DNA of 64,000 bases from Streptomyces sp. NRRL F-5123. Lineage in GTDB: Bacteria > Actinomycetota > Actinomycetes > Streptomycetales > Streptomycetaceae. The notes beneath the pieces were generated by a model, which was not told the DNA's origin, did not search any database, and worked only from the letters and a program-made list of their open reading frames with translations. The position numbers and the translations under genes are program-made. Of this stretch, positions 1-11,500 are shown piece by piece. Numbering within the stretch: position 1 is the stretch's first letter; every line of letters begins with the position of its first letter. Where the stretch lies: assembly GCF_000721495.1 (NCBI RefSeq), contig NZ_JOHY01000008.1, forward strand, positions 186,001 through 250,000, read 5' to 3'.

Positions 1-955
1 CGCGGGCACCGTCTTCGGGCTGCTCGGCCCCAACGGCGCCGGCAAGTCCACCACCGTCAAGATCCTCACGACGCTCGCCCGCCCCGACTCCGGCACCGCC
101 CTGGTCGCCGGGCACGACGCGCTGCGCCACCCGGACCGCGTCCGGCGCGCGATCGGCGTCGTCGCCCAGAAGTCCGGCGCCGACCCGGTCGCCACCGGGC
201 GGGAGAACCTGCTGCTCCAGGGGCGGTTGTACGGGATGCGCGGCCCGGAGGTGGGCCGCCGCGCCGACGAGCTGCTGGGCCGCTTCGGCCTCTCGGACGC
301 CGCCGGGCGCCAGGTGCGGACGTACTCCGGCGGTATGCAGCGCCGGCTGGACGTGGCGCTCGGCCTCGTCCACCGGCCGCACGTGCTCTTCCTCGACGAG
401 CCGACGACCGGGCTGGACCCGGAGGCGCGCGGCGCGATGTGGGAGGAGATATCCCGGCTGGCCGGCGACGAGGGCCTCACCATCGTGCTGACCACGCACT
501 ACCTGGAGGAGGCCGACCGGCTCGCCGAGCGGGTCGCGATCGTCGACCGCGGGCGCGTCGTCGCCGAGGGCACCCCCGACGAGCTCAAGGGCGAGCTGCA
601 CGGCGACGCCGTCCACGTGGAGCTGCGCGACGCGCCCGGCGAGGTGGACGCCCGGCTGCTGGCCACCGCGCTCGGCGCCTTCACCGCGGTGCGCGACGTG
701 GCCGTCGACGGGCGGCGGCTGAGCGCCCGCACCGACGACGGGCCCGCCGCCGTACCGCAGGTGCTGGCCGCGCTGGAGCAGCAGGGCGCGGCGGTGGCAT
801 CCGTCACCGTGGCCCGCCCCTCGCTCGACGACGTCTACCTGCGGTACGCCGGGCGGCGGTTCGCGGACGCCGACGCCGGGAAGGACGGCCGCGCGACCGG
901 CAAGGACGCGGCAGGCGCGGGCACGGGCACGGACACGGAGGAGAAGGCCGCATGA
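1..955 (+). CDS. ABC transporter ATP-binding protein, DrrA-like (5' end outside window)
   Basis: ATPase subunit of a drug/antibiotic-type ABC-2 exporter, cut by the window edge; 317 residues are visible, reading from base 2. The Walker A GPNGAGKST lies at 26-52, the Q-loop VVAQKS follows near 160, the signature YSGGMQ is at 323-340, Walker B is LFLDEPTTGLDP, and the switch histidine sits in TTHYLEEADRL. The C-terminal extension with a Gly/Ala/Asp-rich tail is typical of the DrrA/CcmA group. The stop codon overlaps the permease start (ATGA at 952-955), so the two genes are translationally coupled. Only the N-terminal residues before the P-loop are missing. The substrate cannot be read from the sequence. 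Confidence 0.95.
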   Translation, partial: AGTVFGLLGPNGAGKSTTVKILTTLARPDSGTALVAGHDALRHPDRVRRAIGVVAQKSGADPVATGRENLLLQGRLYGMRGPEVGRRADELLGRFGLSDAAGRQVRTYSGGMQRRLDVALGLVHRPHVLFLDEPTTGLDPEARGAMWEEISRLAGDEGLTIVLTTHYLEEADRLAERVAIVDRGRVVAEGTPDELKGELHGDAVHVELRDAPGEVDARLLATALGAFTAVRDVAVDGRRLSARTDDGPAAVPQVLAALEQQGAAVASVTVARPSLDDVYLRYAGRRFADADAGKDGRATGKDAAGAGTGTDTEEKAA

Positions 956-1731
956 GCACCGAAACCGCCTACCAGACCTGGTACATGACGCGGCGCCACC
1001 TCACCGCGATCATGCGCCAGCCGGTCGTCCTGGTCATCACGCTCGTCCAACCGGTCATCTGGCTCTTCCTGTTCGGCTCCCTCTTCCGCAAGGTCGTCGA
1101 ACTGCCCGGCTTCGGCAGCGGGTCCTACCTCGACTACCTCGTGCCCGGTGTCGTCGTGATGAGCGCGGTGTCCTCCAACATGTGGGCCGGCATGGGCACG
1201 TTGGAGGAGATCGAGCGCGGCACGCTCAACCGCTACCTGACCACACCGGTCAGCCGGGCGGCGCTGATGAACGCCAACGTCGTGCAGCAGGGCCTCAGTA
1301 CGGCGGTGCAGTCGGTGCTGATCGTGCTGCTCGGCAAGCTCGGCGGCGCCGACTACCCGGGCGGCGCGGCCGGACTGCTGGTGCTGCTGGCCGCCTCGGT
1401 GCTGCTCGGCACGGTCTTCGGCGCCGCGTCCAACGCGATCGGCATGCTGGTGCGGCAGCGCGAGAGCATCATCGGCATCAACTCCTTCCTGCTGCTGCCG
1501 CTGACCTTCCTCTCCTCGGCCTTCATGGCGCCCGGCCTGATGCCGTCCTGGATGCGGCACATCGCGGACTTCAACCCCGTCAACTGGGCCCTCGTGGCGG
1601 GCCGTTCGGCGATGTCCGCGGATCCCCGCTGGAGCGTCGTGCTCGGCCGGGGCGGCGCGCTGCTCGCCCTCGCGGCGGCCGCGGTGTGGCTTTCCACCCG
1701 CACCTTCCGCTCCTACCAGCGCTCGGTCTGA
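952..1731 (+). CDS. ABC-2 type transporter permease, DrrB-like
   Basis: Integral membrane partner of the upstream ATPase, 259 residues, starting at the ATG that overlaps the ATPase stop. About six hydrophobic segments are visible: one at residues ~25-47, one around YLDYLVPGVVVMSAV, and four in the C-terminal half. The conserved cytoplasmic stretch GTLEEIERGTLNRYLTTPVSRAAL between the second and third segments is a hallmark of ABC-2 permeases of the daunorubicin-resistance type. Together with the ATPase it should form a complete efflux pump, for a drug or a lipid-like molecule. A hairpin terminator follows at 1751. Confidence 0.93.
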   Translation: MSTETAYQTWYMTRRHLTAIMRQPVVLVITLVQPVIWLFLFGSLFRKVVELPGFGSGSYLDYLVPGVVVMSAVSSNMWAGMGTLEEIERGTLNRYLTTPVSRAALMNANVVQQGLSTAVQSVLIVLLGKLGGADYPGGAAGLLVLLAASVLLGTVFGAASNAIGMLVRQRESIIGINSFLLLPLTFLSSAFMAPGLMPSWMRHIADFNPVNWALVAGRSAMSADPRWSVVLGRGGALLALAAAAVWLSTRTFRSYQRSV

Positions 1732-1750
1732 GCCGGGCGCACGGGCACGC

Positions 1751-1782
1751 GGGCGCGGGCGGTCGACCGACCGCACGCGCCC
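1751..1782. terminator. Hairpin terminator between convergent genes
   Basis: Arms GGGCGCG...CGCGCCC and GGCGGTC...GACCGAC pair around a short GACC loop with one internal G/A mismatch. It lies 20 bases after the permease stop and between two convergent genes, so it may serve both. There is no U-run, which is usual in streptomycetes. Confidence 0.7.
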
Positions 1783-1844
1783 GTCCGCCGTGCCCCGTCC
1801 GCCGCGGGCCCCGTCCGCCGCGGGCCTCGTCCGCCGCGGGCCTC
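1783..1844. repeat. 16-bp tandem repeat, three full copies plus a partial one
   Basis: Three consecutive copies of GTCCGCCGCGGGCCYC are preceded by a degenerate 14-bp copy. The array fills the gap between the terminator and the end of the siderophore-interacting protein gene. It is non-coding and of unknown function. Confidence 0.85.
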
Positions 1845-1845
1845 G

Positions 1846-2700
1846 CTACGGCCGCCCGCCCGACTCCTGCTCGCGCTCCACCTCGGCGTTCCACTCCCGC
1901 TTGGAGGACTGCCAGCCGTCCTCGTCCGCGCCGCGCCGCCAGTAGCCGGACACCGACAGCCGCTCGCGCGGCACCCCCAGCTCCAGCCGGACAAAGCGGC
2001 GCAGCTCCTTGACGAGGCCCGCCTCGCCGTGCACGAAGACCTGCACGTCGCCCGCGGGCACCGCCGTCCCGGTCACGGCGGCGACCAGTGCCTCGCCGAC
2101 CGGCCGCCCGCCGCGGTGCAGCCAGACCACCTCGACGTCGCCGGATCCGGCGCCGTCCAGCTTCTGCTCCTCCTCCGGGCCCGCCACCTCCACGAAGACC
2201 TTCGCGGGCGCGCCCGGCGGCAGCGCCTCGACGGCCGCCGCGATGGCCGGCAGCGCGCTCTCGTCGCCCGCCAGCAGATGCCAGTCGGCCGCCGGGTCGG
2301 GCGCGTAGGCTCCGCCGGGGCCCATGAAGTCGATGCCGTCGCCGGGCCGGGCGGCGGCCGCCCACGGCCCGGCCAGGCCCTCGTCGCCGTGGTGCACGAA
2401 GTCGAGGGTCATCTCGCCGGCGTCCGGGTCCCAGGCCCGTACCGTGTACGTCCGGGTCCGCGGCCACTGCTCGCGCGGCAGGTCGCGGCGCACCGCCTCC
2501 ATGTCCAGCGGCCGCGGGTACTCCACGCCCTCGGGCGGGAAGACGAGCTTGACGTAGTGGTCGGTGAAGGCGCCGAGGTCGGGACGGTCGGCGGGATCGA
2601 CGGCCAGCACCACGCGCACCATCCGCGGGGTGACCCGCCCGGTGCGCACCACCGTGGCGTGCCGTGCCCGCGGAGCCCTGCGTGCCGGTCGCTCTGCCAT
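1846..2700 (-). CDS. Siderophore-interacting protein (FAD/NAD(P)H ferric-siderophore reductase, SIP family)
   Basis: Cytoplasmic flavoprotein of 284 residues expected to reduce ferric siderophores and release iron. The N-terminal half is a flavin-binding barrel with the PRPLD...RTYTVR motif (RxYT, FAD binding, about residues 80-105) and the FVHHGDEGLAGPWA segment. The C-terminal SIP domain ends with the typical YWRRGADEDGW signature. It starts at an ATG whose upstream region holds an iron box (2733-2751), so iron repression by an IdeR/DmdR homologue is expected. No siderophore biosynthesis or uptake genes lie nearby. Confidence 0.95.
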   Translation of the reverse strand: MAERPARRAPRARHATVVRTGRVTPRMVRVVLAVDPADRPDLGAFTDHYVKLVFPPEGVEYPRPLDMEAVRRDLPREQWPRTRTYTVRAWDPDAGEMTLDFVHHGDEGLAGPWAAAARPGDGIDFMGPGGAYAPDPAADWHLLAGDESALPAIAAAVEALPPGAPAKVFVEVAGPEEEQKLDGAGSGDVEVVWLHRGGRPVGEALVAAVTGTAVPAGDVQVFVHGEAGLVKELRRFVRLELGVPRERLSVSGYWRRGADEDGWQSSKREWNAEVEREQESGGRP

Positions 2701-2732
2701 GGGAACCCGCTCTCTGCCGGAGACCTTGCCAC

Positions 2733-2751
2733 TTAGGCGAGCCTAACCCGT
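2733..2751. promoter_or_regulatory. Iron box (IdeR/DmdR1-type operator)
   Basis: TTAGGCGAGCCTAACCCGT matches 13 of 19 positions of the actinobacterial iron-box consensus TTAGGTTAGGCTAACCTAA, with the core TTAGG-N-AG-CTAACC intact. It lies 33-51 bp upstream of the siderophore-interacting protein start, where a repressor would block transcription. Confidence 0.8.
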
Positions 2752-2833
2752 GGCCCGCTCCCCGCCCACCCGATTTCCGCGCCGCCGCTCATAGCCGCGC
2801 CCGGCGCCGCCCGGTGCCGCCCGTGCCGCTCGG

Positions 2834-2869
2834 CGACCCCAGCGACCCCAGCGACCCCAGCGACCCCAG
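2834..2869. repeat. 9-bp tandem repeat (CGACCCCAG x4)
   Basis: Four perfect copies of CGACCCCAG lie in the gap between the divergent SIP promoter and the end of the PPOX gene. This is a simple microsatellite-like array prone to slippage. No coding role is seen. Confidence 0.9.
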
Positions 2870-2875
2870 TGCCCC

Positions 2876-3256
2876 TCAGAGCCCCACTTTCTGCCGGTCG
2901 GGCTCGATCAGGGCGGCGACGCGCTCCTGATCCCGCGCGTACGGCCGGCCGGTGTACTTCACGGCGATCTCGTCGACGACCGCCCAACCCGCGTCCCCGT
3001 CCAGCCACTCGACGACCCGGCCGCGGACGAGCACCGGCTCGTACGGGTTGTCCGGCGACGTCAGCGAGATCGCGACCCGCGGGTCCCGCCGCAGGTTGCG
3101 GGCCTTGCGCGAGTCCGGCCCGGTGAGGAAGGCGATCCGGTCGCCGTGCGTCCCGATCCAGACCGGAACGGTGTGCGGCGAGCCGTCCGGCAGGACGGTG
3201 GCGAGGTGGGCGAAGGCGGTGCCGTCGAGCACCCGGCGGACGTCGGGGTTCAGCAT
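2876..3256 (-). CDS. PPOX-class (pyridoxamine 5'-phosphate oxidase-like) split-barrel protein
   Basis: Small cytoplasmic protein of 126 residues with the PPOX/FDOR split-barrel fold. Recognisable segments are GTAFAHLATVLPDGSPHTVPVW, KARNLRRDPRVAISL and YVLVRGRV-like PVLVRGRVVEW. Members bind FMN or F420; the actinobacterial proteins of this length are mostly annotated as F420-dependent, but the cofactor cannot be decided here. The ATG at 3256 is chosen because GGAG sits about nine bases upstream and the family starts with MLNPDVRRVL-like sequence; the frame stays open upstream without homology. Confidence 0.85.
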   Translation of the reverse strand: MLNPDVRRVLDGTAFAHLATVLPDGSPHTVPVWIGTHGDRIAFLTGPDSRKARNLRRDPRVAISLTSPDNPYEPVLVRGRVVEWLDGDAGWAVVDEIAVKYTGRPYARDQERVAALIEPDRQKVGL

Positions 3257-5316
<2,060 letters not shown>

Positions 5317-5350
5317 CGCGGCGCTGACGCACCGCCTCCGGGCGGGATAC

Positions 5351-5385
5351 CGCCGGCGGGTCCCCGTAGTGGGGGCCCGCCGGCG
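5351..5385 (+). terminator. Strong hairpin terminator after the cellulase
   Basis: Arms CGCCGGCGGG and CCCGCCGGCG, extended by a T/G pair and CCCC/GGGG, form a ~15-bp stem with a GTAGT loop. It starts 34 bases after the stop codon and is followed by a short T-containing run (GCCGTTT). Confidence 0.88.
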
Positions 5386-5452
5386 GCCGTTTGCGGCCCG
5401 CGCCCGGCGCGGTGGCGTGGCGGGGCGGCGGACCCGTGCAGACCTCTAGGCA

Positions 5453-5468
5453 TACCGACCGGTCGGTA
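5453..5468. promoter_or_regulatory. TetR-type operator palindrome
   Basis: The perfect 16-bp palindrome TACCGACCGGTCGGTA lies 61 bp upstream of the MHS transporter start. This half-site (TACCGACC) is typical of TetR-family operators in actinobacteria. No TetR gene is present in the window, so the regulator would act from elsewhere. Confidence 0.7.
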
Positions 5469-5529
5469 CTAACCTCTGCCCACACTCCGTCACTGCACCG
5501 CCGGTTTCCGCATCCCCTGGAGGAGCCGC

Positions 5530-7227
5530 ATGTCCGCCACCCCGACACCGTCCGACGCCGACAGACCCGGGCCGCAGCCCGCGGACCCCCGCCCCCGCAC
5601 GCTCCTCGGCCGGCTCCACCGCCGCGACCTGGCCGCGTACCCGTCGACCGCGCCCCGCATGGTGTACCTGGCCATCGTGGTGGTCACCACCGTCGTGCTC
5701 TACTACATGCTCTACATCCAGTACGCCGTGGCGACGTCGATCATCACGCACTTCGACATGAGCTACCGCTACTTCGTGTGGGTCTCGGTGATCGGCAACG
5801 CCGCGGGCGCCTTCGCCTCGCTCGTCGCCGGGCTCGCCGACCGCTGGGGACGCGCCAACATGGTCGTCCACGGGCTGCTCGTGGCCTCGCTCCTGGTCTT
5901 CCTCGGGCTGCCCAACGCCGGGAGCAAGACCACCTACCTGGTGCTCTTCGCGCTCGTCAGCGTCATCGAGGGCATCGTCCTGGTCGCCACCCCGGCGCTG
6001 ATCCGGGACTTCTCACCGCAGCTCGGACGGGCCACCGCGATGGGCGCGTGGACGATGGGCCCGGTCGTCGGCAGCCTCGTCGTCACCACCGTCACCAGCC
6101 GGACGCTGGACACCTCCAGCTGGCAGGACGAGCTGCGCTACTCCGCGGTCGCCGGGCTGGTCGTCTTCGTCGTCGCGATCGTGGGCCTGCGCGAGCTCTC
6201 CCCGGCGCTGCGCGACCAGATCATGGTCTCGCTGCGCGACCGTACCCTCGTCGAGGCCCGCGCCAGGGGCATCGCCCCCGACGCGCTCGCCCGCGGCGGC
6301 CAGTGGCGGCAGATGCTGCGCCCGGCCGTCGCGGGACCGGCGCTCGGCATCGCGCTCTTCCTGCTGCTGTACTTCGCGGCGGTCGGCAACTTCGTCGTCT
6401 ACTTCGCCACCACCTACGGCTACAGCGAGCAGCGCGCCAACGCCGTCGCCAACTGGTACTGGGCCGCGAACGCGATCGCGCTGGTCGTCGTCGGGCTGCT
6501 GTCGGACAGGCTGAAGGTGCGCAAGCCGTTCATGGTGGCCGGGGCGGTCGGCTCGATCGTCGTGACGGCGGTCTTCGCCACCCGGGCCACCCACCCGGAG
6601 ACCGGCTACTACACCTTCGCCTGGCTCTTCGTCGGCATCGGCGTCTTCAGCGGGGTGGCCTACGGCCCGTGGATGGCGGGCTTCACCGAGACCGTCGAGA
6701 AGCACAACCCGGCGGCGACGGCCACCGGGCTCGCCGTGTGGGGGTGGACGGTACGGGTCGTCGTCGCAGTCTCCTCCGCTCTCATCCCGGTGCTGGTCAC
6801 CTCCGTCACGCCGCTCGTCGAGCACGGACCGCAGGTGACGGCGGCGCAGGCGCAGGGCGCGCCGGCGCTGGCCGTCGTCTCCGCGCACCCGGAGATCTTC
6901 GCCGAACTCGGCAAGTACCCGCCGGGCAAGGCGCCCGCGGACGTCACCGCCCGCGCGGTGCAGGAGGTCGGACCGGCCGGCCTCGCCGTCGTCCAGAAGG
7001 CCCAGCCGCAGCTGGCGGTGCTCCAGGAGTACGGCACGAAGGTCCGGAAGGCCGCGCACGACGGCCCCGGCCAGTGGCGTACCTGGTGGTGGATCTGCGT
7101 CGGCGGCCAGGTGCTCTTCCTGCCCTTCGTCTTCCTGATGTCCGGCCGCTGGAGCCCCCGCCGCGCCCGCGAAGACGCCCGCGCCCACGAGGCCGCGGTA
7201 GCCGCGGAGGTCGCTGCGCTGAGTTGA
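5530..7227 (+). CDS. MFS transporter, metabolite:H+ symporter-like (MHS)
   Basis: Polytopic inner-membrane transporter, 565 residues, starting at an ATG behind GGAGGAGCC. About 12 hydrophobic segments are visible, with the MFS signature GLADRWGRANM between TM2 and TM3 and a second copy, LLSDRLKVRKPFM, after TM8. Unusually, a hydrophilic loop of roughly 90 residues (from HGPQVTAAQAQ to ...KVRKAAHDGPGQWR) separates the last two segments, making the protein longer than the usual ~430-450 residues. The substrate is unknown. A TetR-type palindrome upstream suggests ligand-induced expression. Confidence 0.9.
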   Translation: MSATPTPSDADRPGPQPADPRPRTLLGRLHRRDLAAYPSTAPRMVYLAIVVVTTVVLYYMLYIQYAVATSIITHFDMSYRYFVWVSVIGNAAGAFASLVAGLADRWGRANMVVHGLLVASLLVFLGLPNAGSKTTYLVLFALVSVIEGIVLVATPALIRDFSPQLGRATAMGAWTMGPVVGSLVVTTVTSRTLDTSSWQDELRYSAVAGLVVFVVAIVGLRELSPALRDQIMVSLRDRTLVEARARGIAPDALARGGQWRQMLRPAVAGPALGIALFLLLYFAAVGNFVVYFATTYGYSEQRANAVANWYWAANAIALVVVGLLSDRLKVRKPFMVAGAVGSIVVTAVFATRATHPETGYYTFAWLFVGIGVFSGVAYGPWMAGFTETVEKHNPAATATGLAVWGWTVRVVVAVSSALIPVLVTSVTPLVEHGPQVTAAQAQGAPALAVVSAHPEIFAELGKYPPGKAPADVTARAVQEVGPAGLAVVQKAQPQLAVLQEYGTKVRKAAHDGPGQWRTWWWICVGGQVLFLPFVFLMSGRWSPRRAREDARAHEAAVAAEVAALS

Positions 7228-7413
7228 GCCCCGCGCGGTGCCTGTGCCCGGTGCCGCTCCGGGGTGCCGCTCGCGGTGGGCTGTGCAACCACCCACCGGG
7301 AGAAGGCCCCGGGGCGCCACCGGGCGGGGCACCCCGGCGGGTCGCAGGCCAAGTGTCAAGTCCGGCAAGGTAATCAAGGCGTCAAACCCGTCGGCAGGCT
7401 ATTGTGCGGCCCC

Positions 7414-8418
7414 ATGACCGAACGTCCGTTTGAGGCCCTGGGGTTGAGCCAGGACGCGGACCGGGCGTATTCCCTGCTGGTGTCGACGCGGGGCGTCGCC
7501 GCAGGCGAACTCGCCCGCCAGATGGCGGTGTCGGCGGACCGCGGCCAGGCGGCCTGCGGGGAGCTGGCGGCCCGCGGCCTGGCCCGCCGGGGCCGCGACG
7601 GGCGGTGGTACCCAGTACCACCGCACGCCGGCTTCCGCCCGCTGCTGTCGCACGCGCAGGAACAGCTGCGGCTGGGACGGGAGTTGCTCGACCGGCTGGA
7701 CGCGGAGTACCAGCGCGTCCACGAGGGGCACCGGGCCGACGAGGCCGTGCAGGTCGTCGCGGGCCGCGCGGCCATCGCGCGGCGGGTCGCGGAGGTCCAG
7801 GGCGCGGCGGCGCGGGAGATCACCTCCTTCGTGCCCGGTGCGGCGGCCGCGCCGCGCGGGGCGGCGCCGGCCGGGGTCAGGCGGCGGGTGGTGTTCGAGC
7901 GGGCGGGCCTGGAGGCGGCGGGCGCGTTCGGGCCGCCGGGCGATCCGCTGACGGCGGGCCGGGTCACCGGCCGGCTGCCGGCCCGCCTGGAGATCGCGGA
8001 CGCCGAGGTCGCCCTGCTGCCACCGCCCGGCGACGCGCTTGGCGACGCCGCGGACCCGGTGATGCTGGTGGTGCTCGCCGGCCCGCTGCTGGCCGCGCTG
8101 ACCGCGCTGTTCGACGCGGTGTGGGCCGGCAGCGTCCCGCTGGGCCGCCGTCCGGATGTCCAGCAGCCGCGCAGCGCCCTGCGGCTACGGGTCCTGGGGA
8201 TGCTGGTGAGCGGCAGCACGGACGCGGCGATGGCCCGCTCGCTGGGGGTGGCGGTGCGGACCGTCCAGCGCCATGTGGCCGCGATGCAGCGCGAGGCGGG
8301 CGTCGACAACCGCGTCCAGCTGGTGTGGCACGCGGCCAGAAACGGCTGGTTGGACGATCTTCCGGAGGGGCAGTCGGAGGGCCGGACGGAGGGAAACGTA
8401 CGGCGTCCGTCCGGATGA
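7414..8418 (+). CDS. Two-HTH transcriptional regulator (TrmB-like N-terminus, LuxR-type C-terminus)
   Basis: Cytoplasmic DNA-binding protein of 334 residues from ATG 7414. The N-terminal part (FEALGLSQDADRAYSLLVSTRG...LAARGLARRGRDGRWYPV, ~5-68) looks like a TrmB-type winged helix. A middle domain has no motif I can name. The C-terminal ~255-315 segment is a LuxR-type HTH (VLGMLVSGSTDAAMARSLGVAVRTVQRHV). Such regulators are often found beside secreted-protease genes in Streptomyces. The adjacent S53 protease gene and the palindrome between them (8461) make that gene the likely target. No response-regulator receiver is present. Confidence 0.85.
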   Translation: MTERPFEALGLSQDADRAYSLLVSTRGVAAGELARQMAVSADRGQAACGELAARGLARRGRDGRWYPVPPHAGFRPLLSHAQEQLRLGRELLDRLDAEYQRVHEGHRADEAVQVVAGRAAIARRVAEVQGAAAREITSFVPGAAAAPRGAAPAGVRRRVVFERAGLEAAGAFGPPGDPLTAGRVTGRLPARLEIADAEVALLPPPGDALGDAADPVMLVVLAGPLLAALTALFDAVWAGSVPLGRRPDVQQPRSALRLRVLGMLVSGSTDAAMARSLGVAVRTVQRHVAAMQREAGVDNRVQLVWHAARNGWLDDLPEGQSEGRTEGNVRRPSG

Positions 8419-8460
8419 CGGGAAAGCGACTCCGCACAGCGGAGCATCCGGTGTCAGGTA

Positions 8461-8480
8461 TTCGTCAACCGTTTGACGAA
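8461..8480. promoter_or_regulatory. 20-bp operator-like palindrome upstream of the S53 protease
   Basis: TTCGTCAA-CCGT-TTGACGAA has perfect 8-bp arms and a 4-bp spacer. It is 43 bp after the regulator stop and 106 bp before the protease start. A half-site CGTCAAA also occurs at 7380-7386, just upstream of the regulator's own gene, consistent with autoregulation by the same protein. Confidence 0.65.
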
Positions 8481-8586
8481 TCCTTGGTGCACCTGAGGCA
8501 CATGTATACGCCAGCGGTCCGAACGGCCGTGGCCCCCGCGACGTACCCCGCCGCGTGAGGTCCCACCCGCCCCAGGGAGACCCCCC

Positions 8587-11500
8587 TTGCGCATACCCGT
8601 TCCCAGACGCAGCCGCCGCACCGCAGGTGTGGTGGCATCCCTCGCGACGGCCGCCCTCGCGGTCGTCGGCCTGCAGATACCCGTCGCGGCCCCGGCCGCT
8701 GCGGCCCCCGCGCAGAAGCCGGACGTCGTGCGGCAGTGCGACACCCCCGAGCCCGGACACGCCGCGTGCCTCGCGCTGCGCCGGACCGACGTCGCCGCAA
8801 AGACCGGCGTCCAGCCGCACGCCGCCACCCCGTCCGGATTCGGCGCCACCGACCTGCGCAGCGCGTACGCGCTCCCGGCCGACGGCGGCGCGGGCCGGAC
8901 CGTCGCCATCGTCGACGCCTACGACGACCCGACCGCGGAGGCCGACCTCGCGGTCTACCGCGCGCAGTACGGGCTGCCGCCCTGCACCACCGACAACGGC
9001 TGCTTCGCCAAGGTGAGCCAGCGCGGCGGCGACGACCTGCCGGAGGCCGACCCCGGCTGGGCCGGCGAGATCAGCCTCGACCTGGACATGGTGTCCGCGG
9101 CCGCGCCGCTGGCCCACATCCTGCTCGTCGAGGCCGACTCCTCCTACGTCGACGACCTGGGCGCCTCGGTGGACACCGCGGTCGCGCTCGGCGCCAAGTA
9201 CGTCTCCAACTCCTACGGCACCGGCTACGACACCACGCCCGGCAGCGGCGAGGACCCGTCGGAGAACACCGACCTGGACCCGTACTACAACCACCCGGGT
9301 GTCGCGGTCGTCGCCTCCAGCGGTGACGACGGATACGGCGTCAGCTACCCGGCGTCCTCCCAGTACGTCACGTCGGTCGGCGGCACCTCGCTGACCGTGG
9401 ACGCGGGCAGCGCGCGCGGCTGGAGCGAGTCGGTGTGGAACAACGCGTACGGCGGCCCGGGTTCCGGCTGCTCGCTGTACGAGCCCAAGCCGGCCTTCCA
9501 GACCGACACCGCGTGCGACAAGCGGTCGGTGGCCGACGTCGCGGCGGTCGCCGACCCGGTGACCGGCGTCTCGGTCTACCAGACCTACGGCGGCGGCGGC
9601 TGGGCGGTCTACGGCGGCACCAGCGCCTCCTCCCCGCTCATCGCGGGCGTGTACGCGGCGGCCGGCACCCCCGGCGCCGACACGTACCCGAACTCCTACC
9701 CGTACGCCCACCCGAGCGCGCTCAACGACGTGACCGAGGGCGACAACGGCTCCTGCACCCCGGCCGCGCTGTGCACGGCCGGGCCCGGCTACGACGGACC
9801 GACGGGTCTCGGCACGCCCAACGGCCTGGCCGCCTTCTCCAGCGGCCCGCACGGCATCGTGTCCGGCACCGTCACCGACCACGCCACCGGCGCACCGCTG
9901 GCCGGCGCCAAGGTCACGGTGGGCGACGCGGCGGCCACCACCGCCGCGGACGGCACCTACAAGCTGGACGTCGCACCCGGCACGTACGACGTGACGGCCG
10001 CCGCATACGGCTACCGGAGCGGCAGCGCCGCGGGCGTCGAGGTCGCCGACGGCGGCACCGTCACCGAGTCGTTCGCACTCGACGCGGTGCCGACCCGCAC
10101 CGTCACCGGCCGCGTCACGGACGGCTCCGGCCACGGCTGGCCGCTGTACGCCGCCATCACCGCCCAGGGCGTGCCCGGCAGCGCGGTCTACACCGACCCC
10201 GCCACCGGCTCGTACTCCCTGACGCTCCCGCAGGACACCACGTACACCCTGCACGTGACCTCCAATTACCCCGGCTACCGGCCGGTCGACAAGACCGTCA
10301 CGGTCGGCGAGGCCGACCAGTCGGTCAACGTCGCGGTGCCGGTGGAGAGTTCGTCGACCGACGCGCCCGGCTACACCGTCCACCTGAACGGCGCCACCGA
10401 GCCCTTCACGTCGACCACCGCCGCCCCCGACGGCTGGAGCGTCGCCAACGCCGACGGCACCACCGGCGGCTGGACCTTCGACGACCCCGGCAAGCGCGGC
10501 AACCGCACCGGCGGCAGCGGTGCCTTCGCGATCGTCGACAGCGACGACCTCGGCCAGGGCCTGCACCAGGACACCTCGCTGCTCTCGCCGTCGTACGACC
10601 TGAGCGGCAACGCCGACCCGCTGCTCGCCTTCGACACCGACTACCGCGAGTACAGCAGCTCCACCGCGAGCGTGGACGTCTCCGCGGACGGCGGCACCAC
10701 CTGGACCAGCGTGTGGAAGCAGACCACCGCGTCGGTGTCCGGCAAGCACATCGAGATCCCGCTGAGCGCCTACGCGGGCAAGAGCGACGTCCGGCTGCGC
10801 TTCCACTACACCGGCACCTGGGCCTACTGGTGGCAGGTCGACAACGTCTTCGTCGGCAAGCGCTCCTTCGACCCGGTGCCCGGCGGCCTCGTCGTCGGCA
10901 ACGTCAAGGACGCCAACACCAAGGACGGCGTCTCCGGCGCCACCGTCACCAGCACCGACAACCCCGCCGACCACGCGACCACGGTCGCCACGCCGAACGA
11001 CCCCAACCTCGGCGACGGCTTCTACTGGTTCTTCTCCCACGTCACCGGCAAGCACGCGGTGAGCGCGGCCGCGTCGCACTACACCACCGCCACGGCCGCC
11101 GCGACCGTGCCGGCCGACGGCGCCGTGCAGCGTGACCTCTCGCTCAAGGCGGGCCGCATCAAGGTCACTCCCGCCTCGGTGGACAAGACCGTCGCCTGGG
11201 GCAAGAGCACCTCCCAGGTCGTCACCGTCAAGAACACCGGCACCGCGCCGGCCACCGTCAAGCTCGGCGAGAACCCCGGCGGCTTCACCGCCCAGAAGGC
11301 GGGCGCGCCGCTCAACCTCGTCAAGGGCAGCTACTCGCCGCACTCGCTCGCCGCGCAGCACGCGGCGGGTGCCAAGGCCGTCAAGCCCGCGGTGGACCCC
11401 GCGGCCGGCGACGCCTGGAACGCCCTGCCCGACCTGCCCGTCACCACGGGCGACAACGCGGTCTTCACGTACAACGGGACCGTCTACTCCGCGTACGGCT

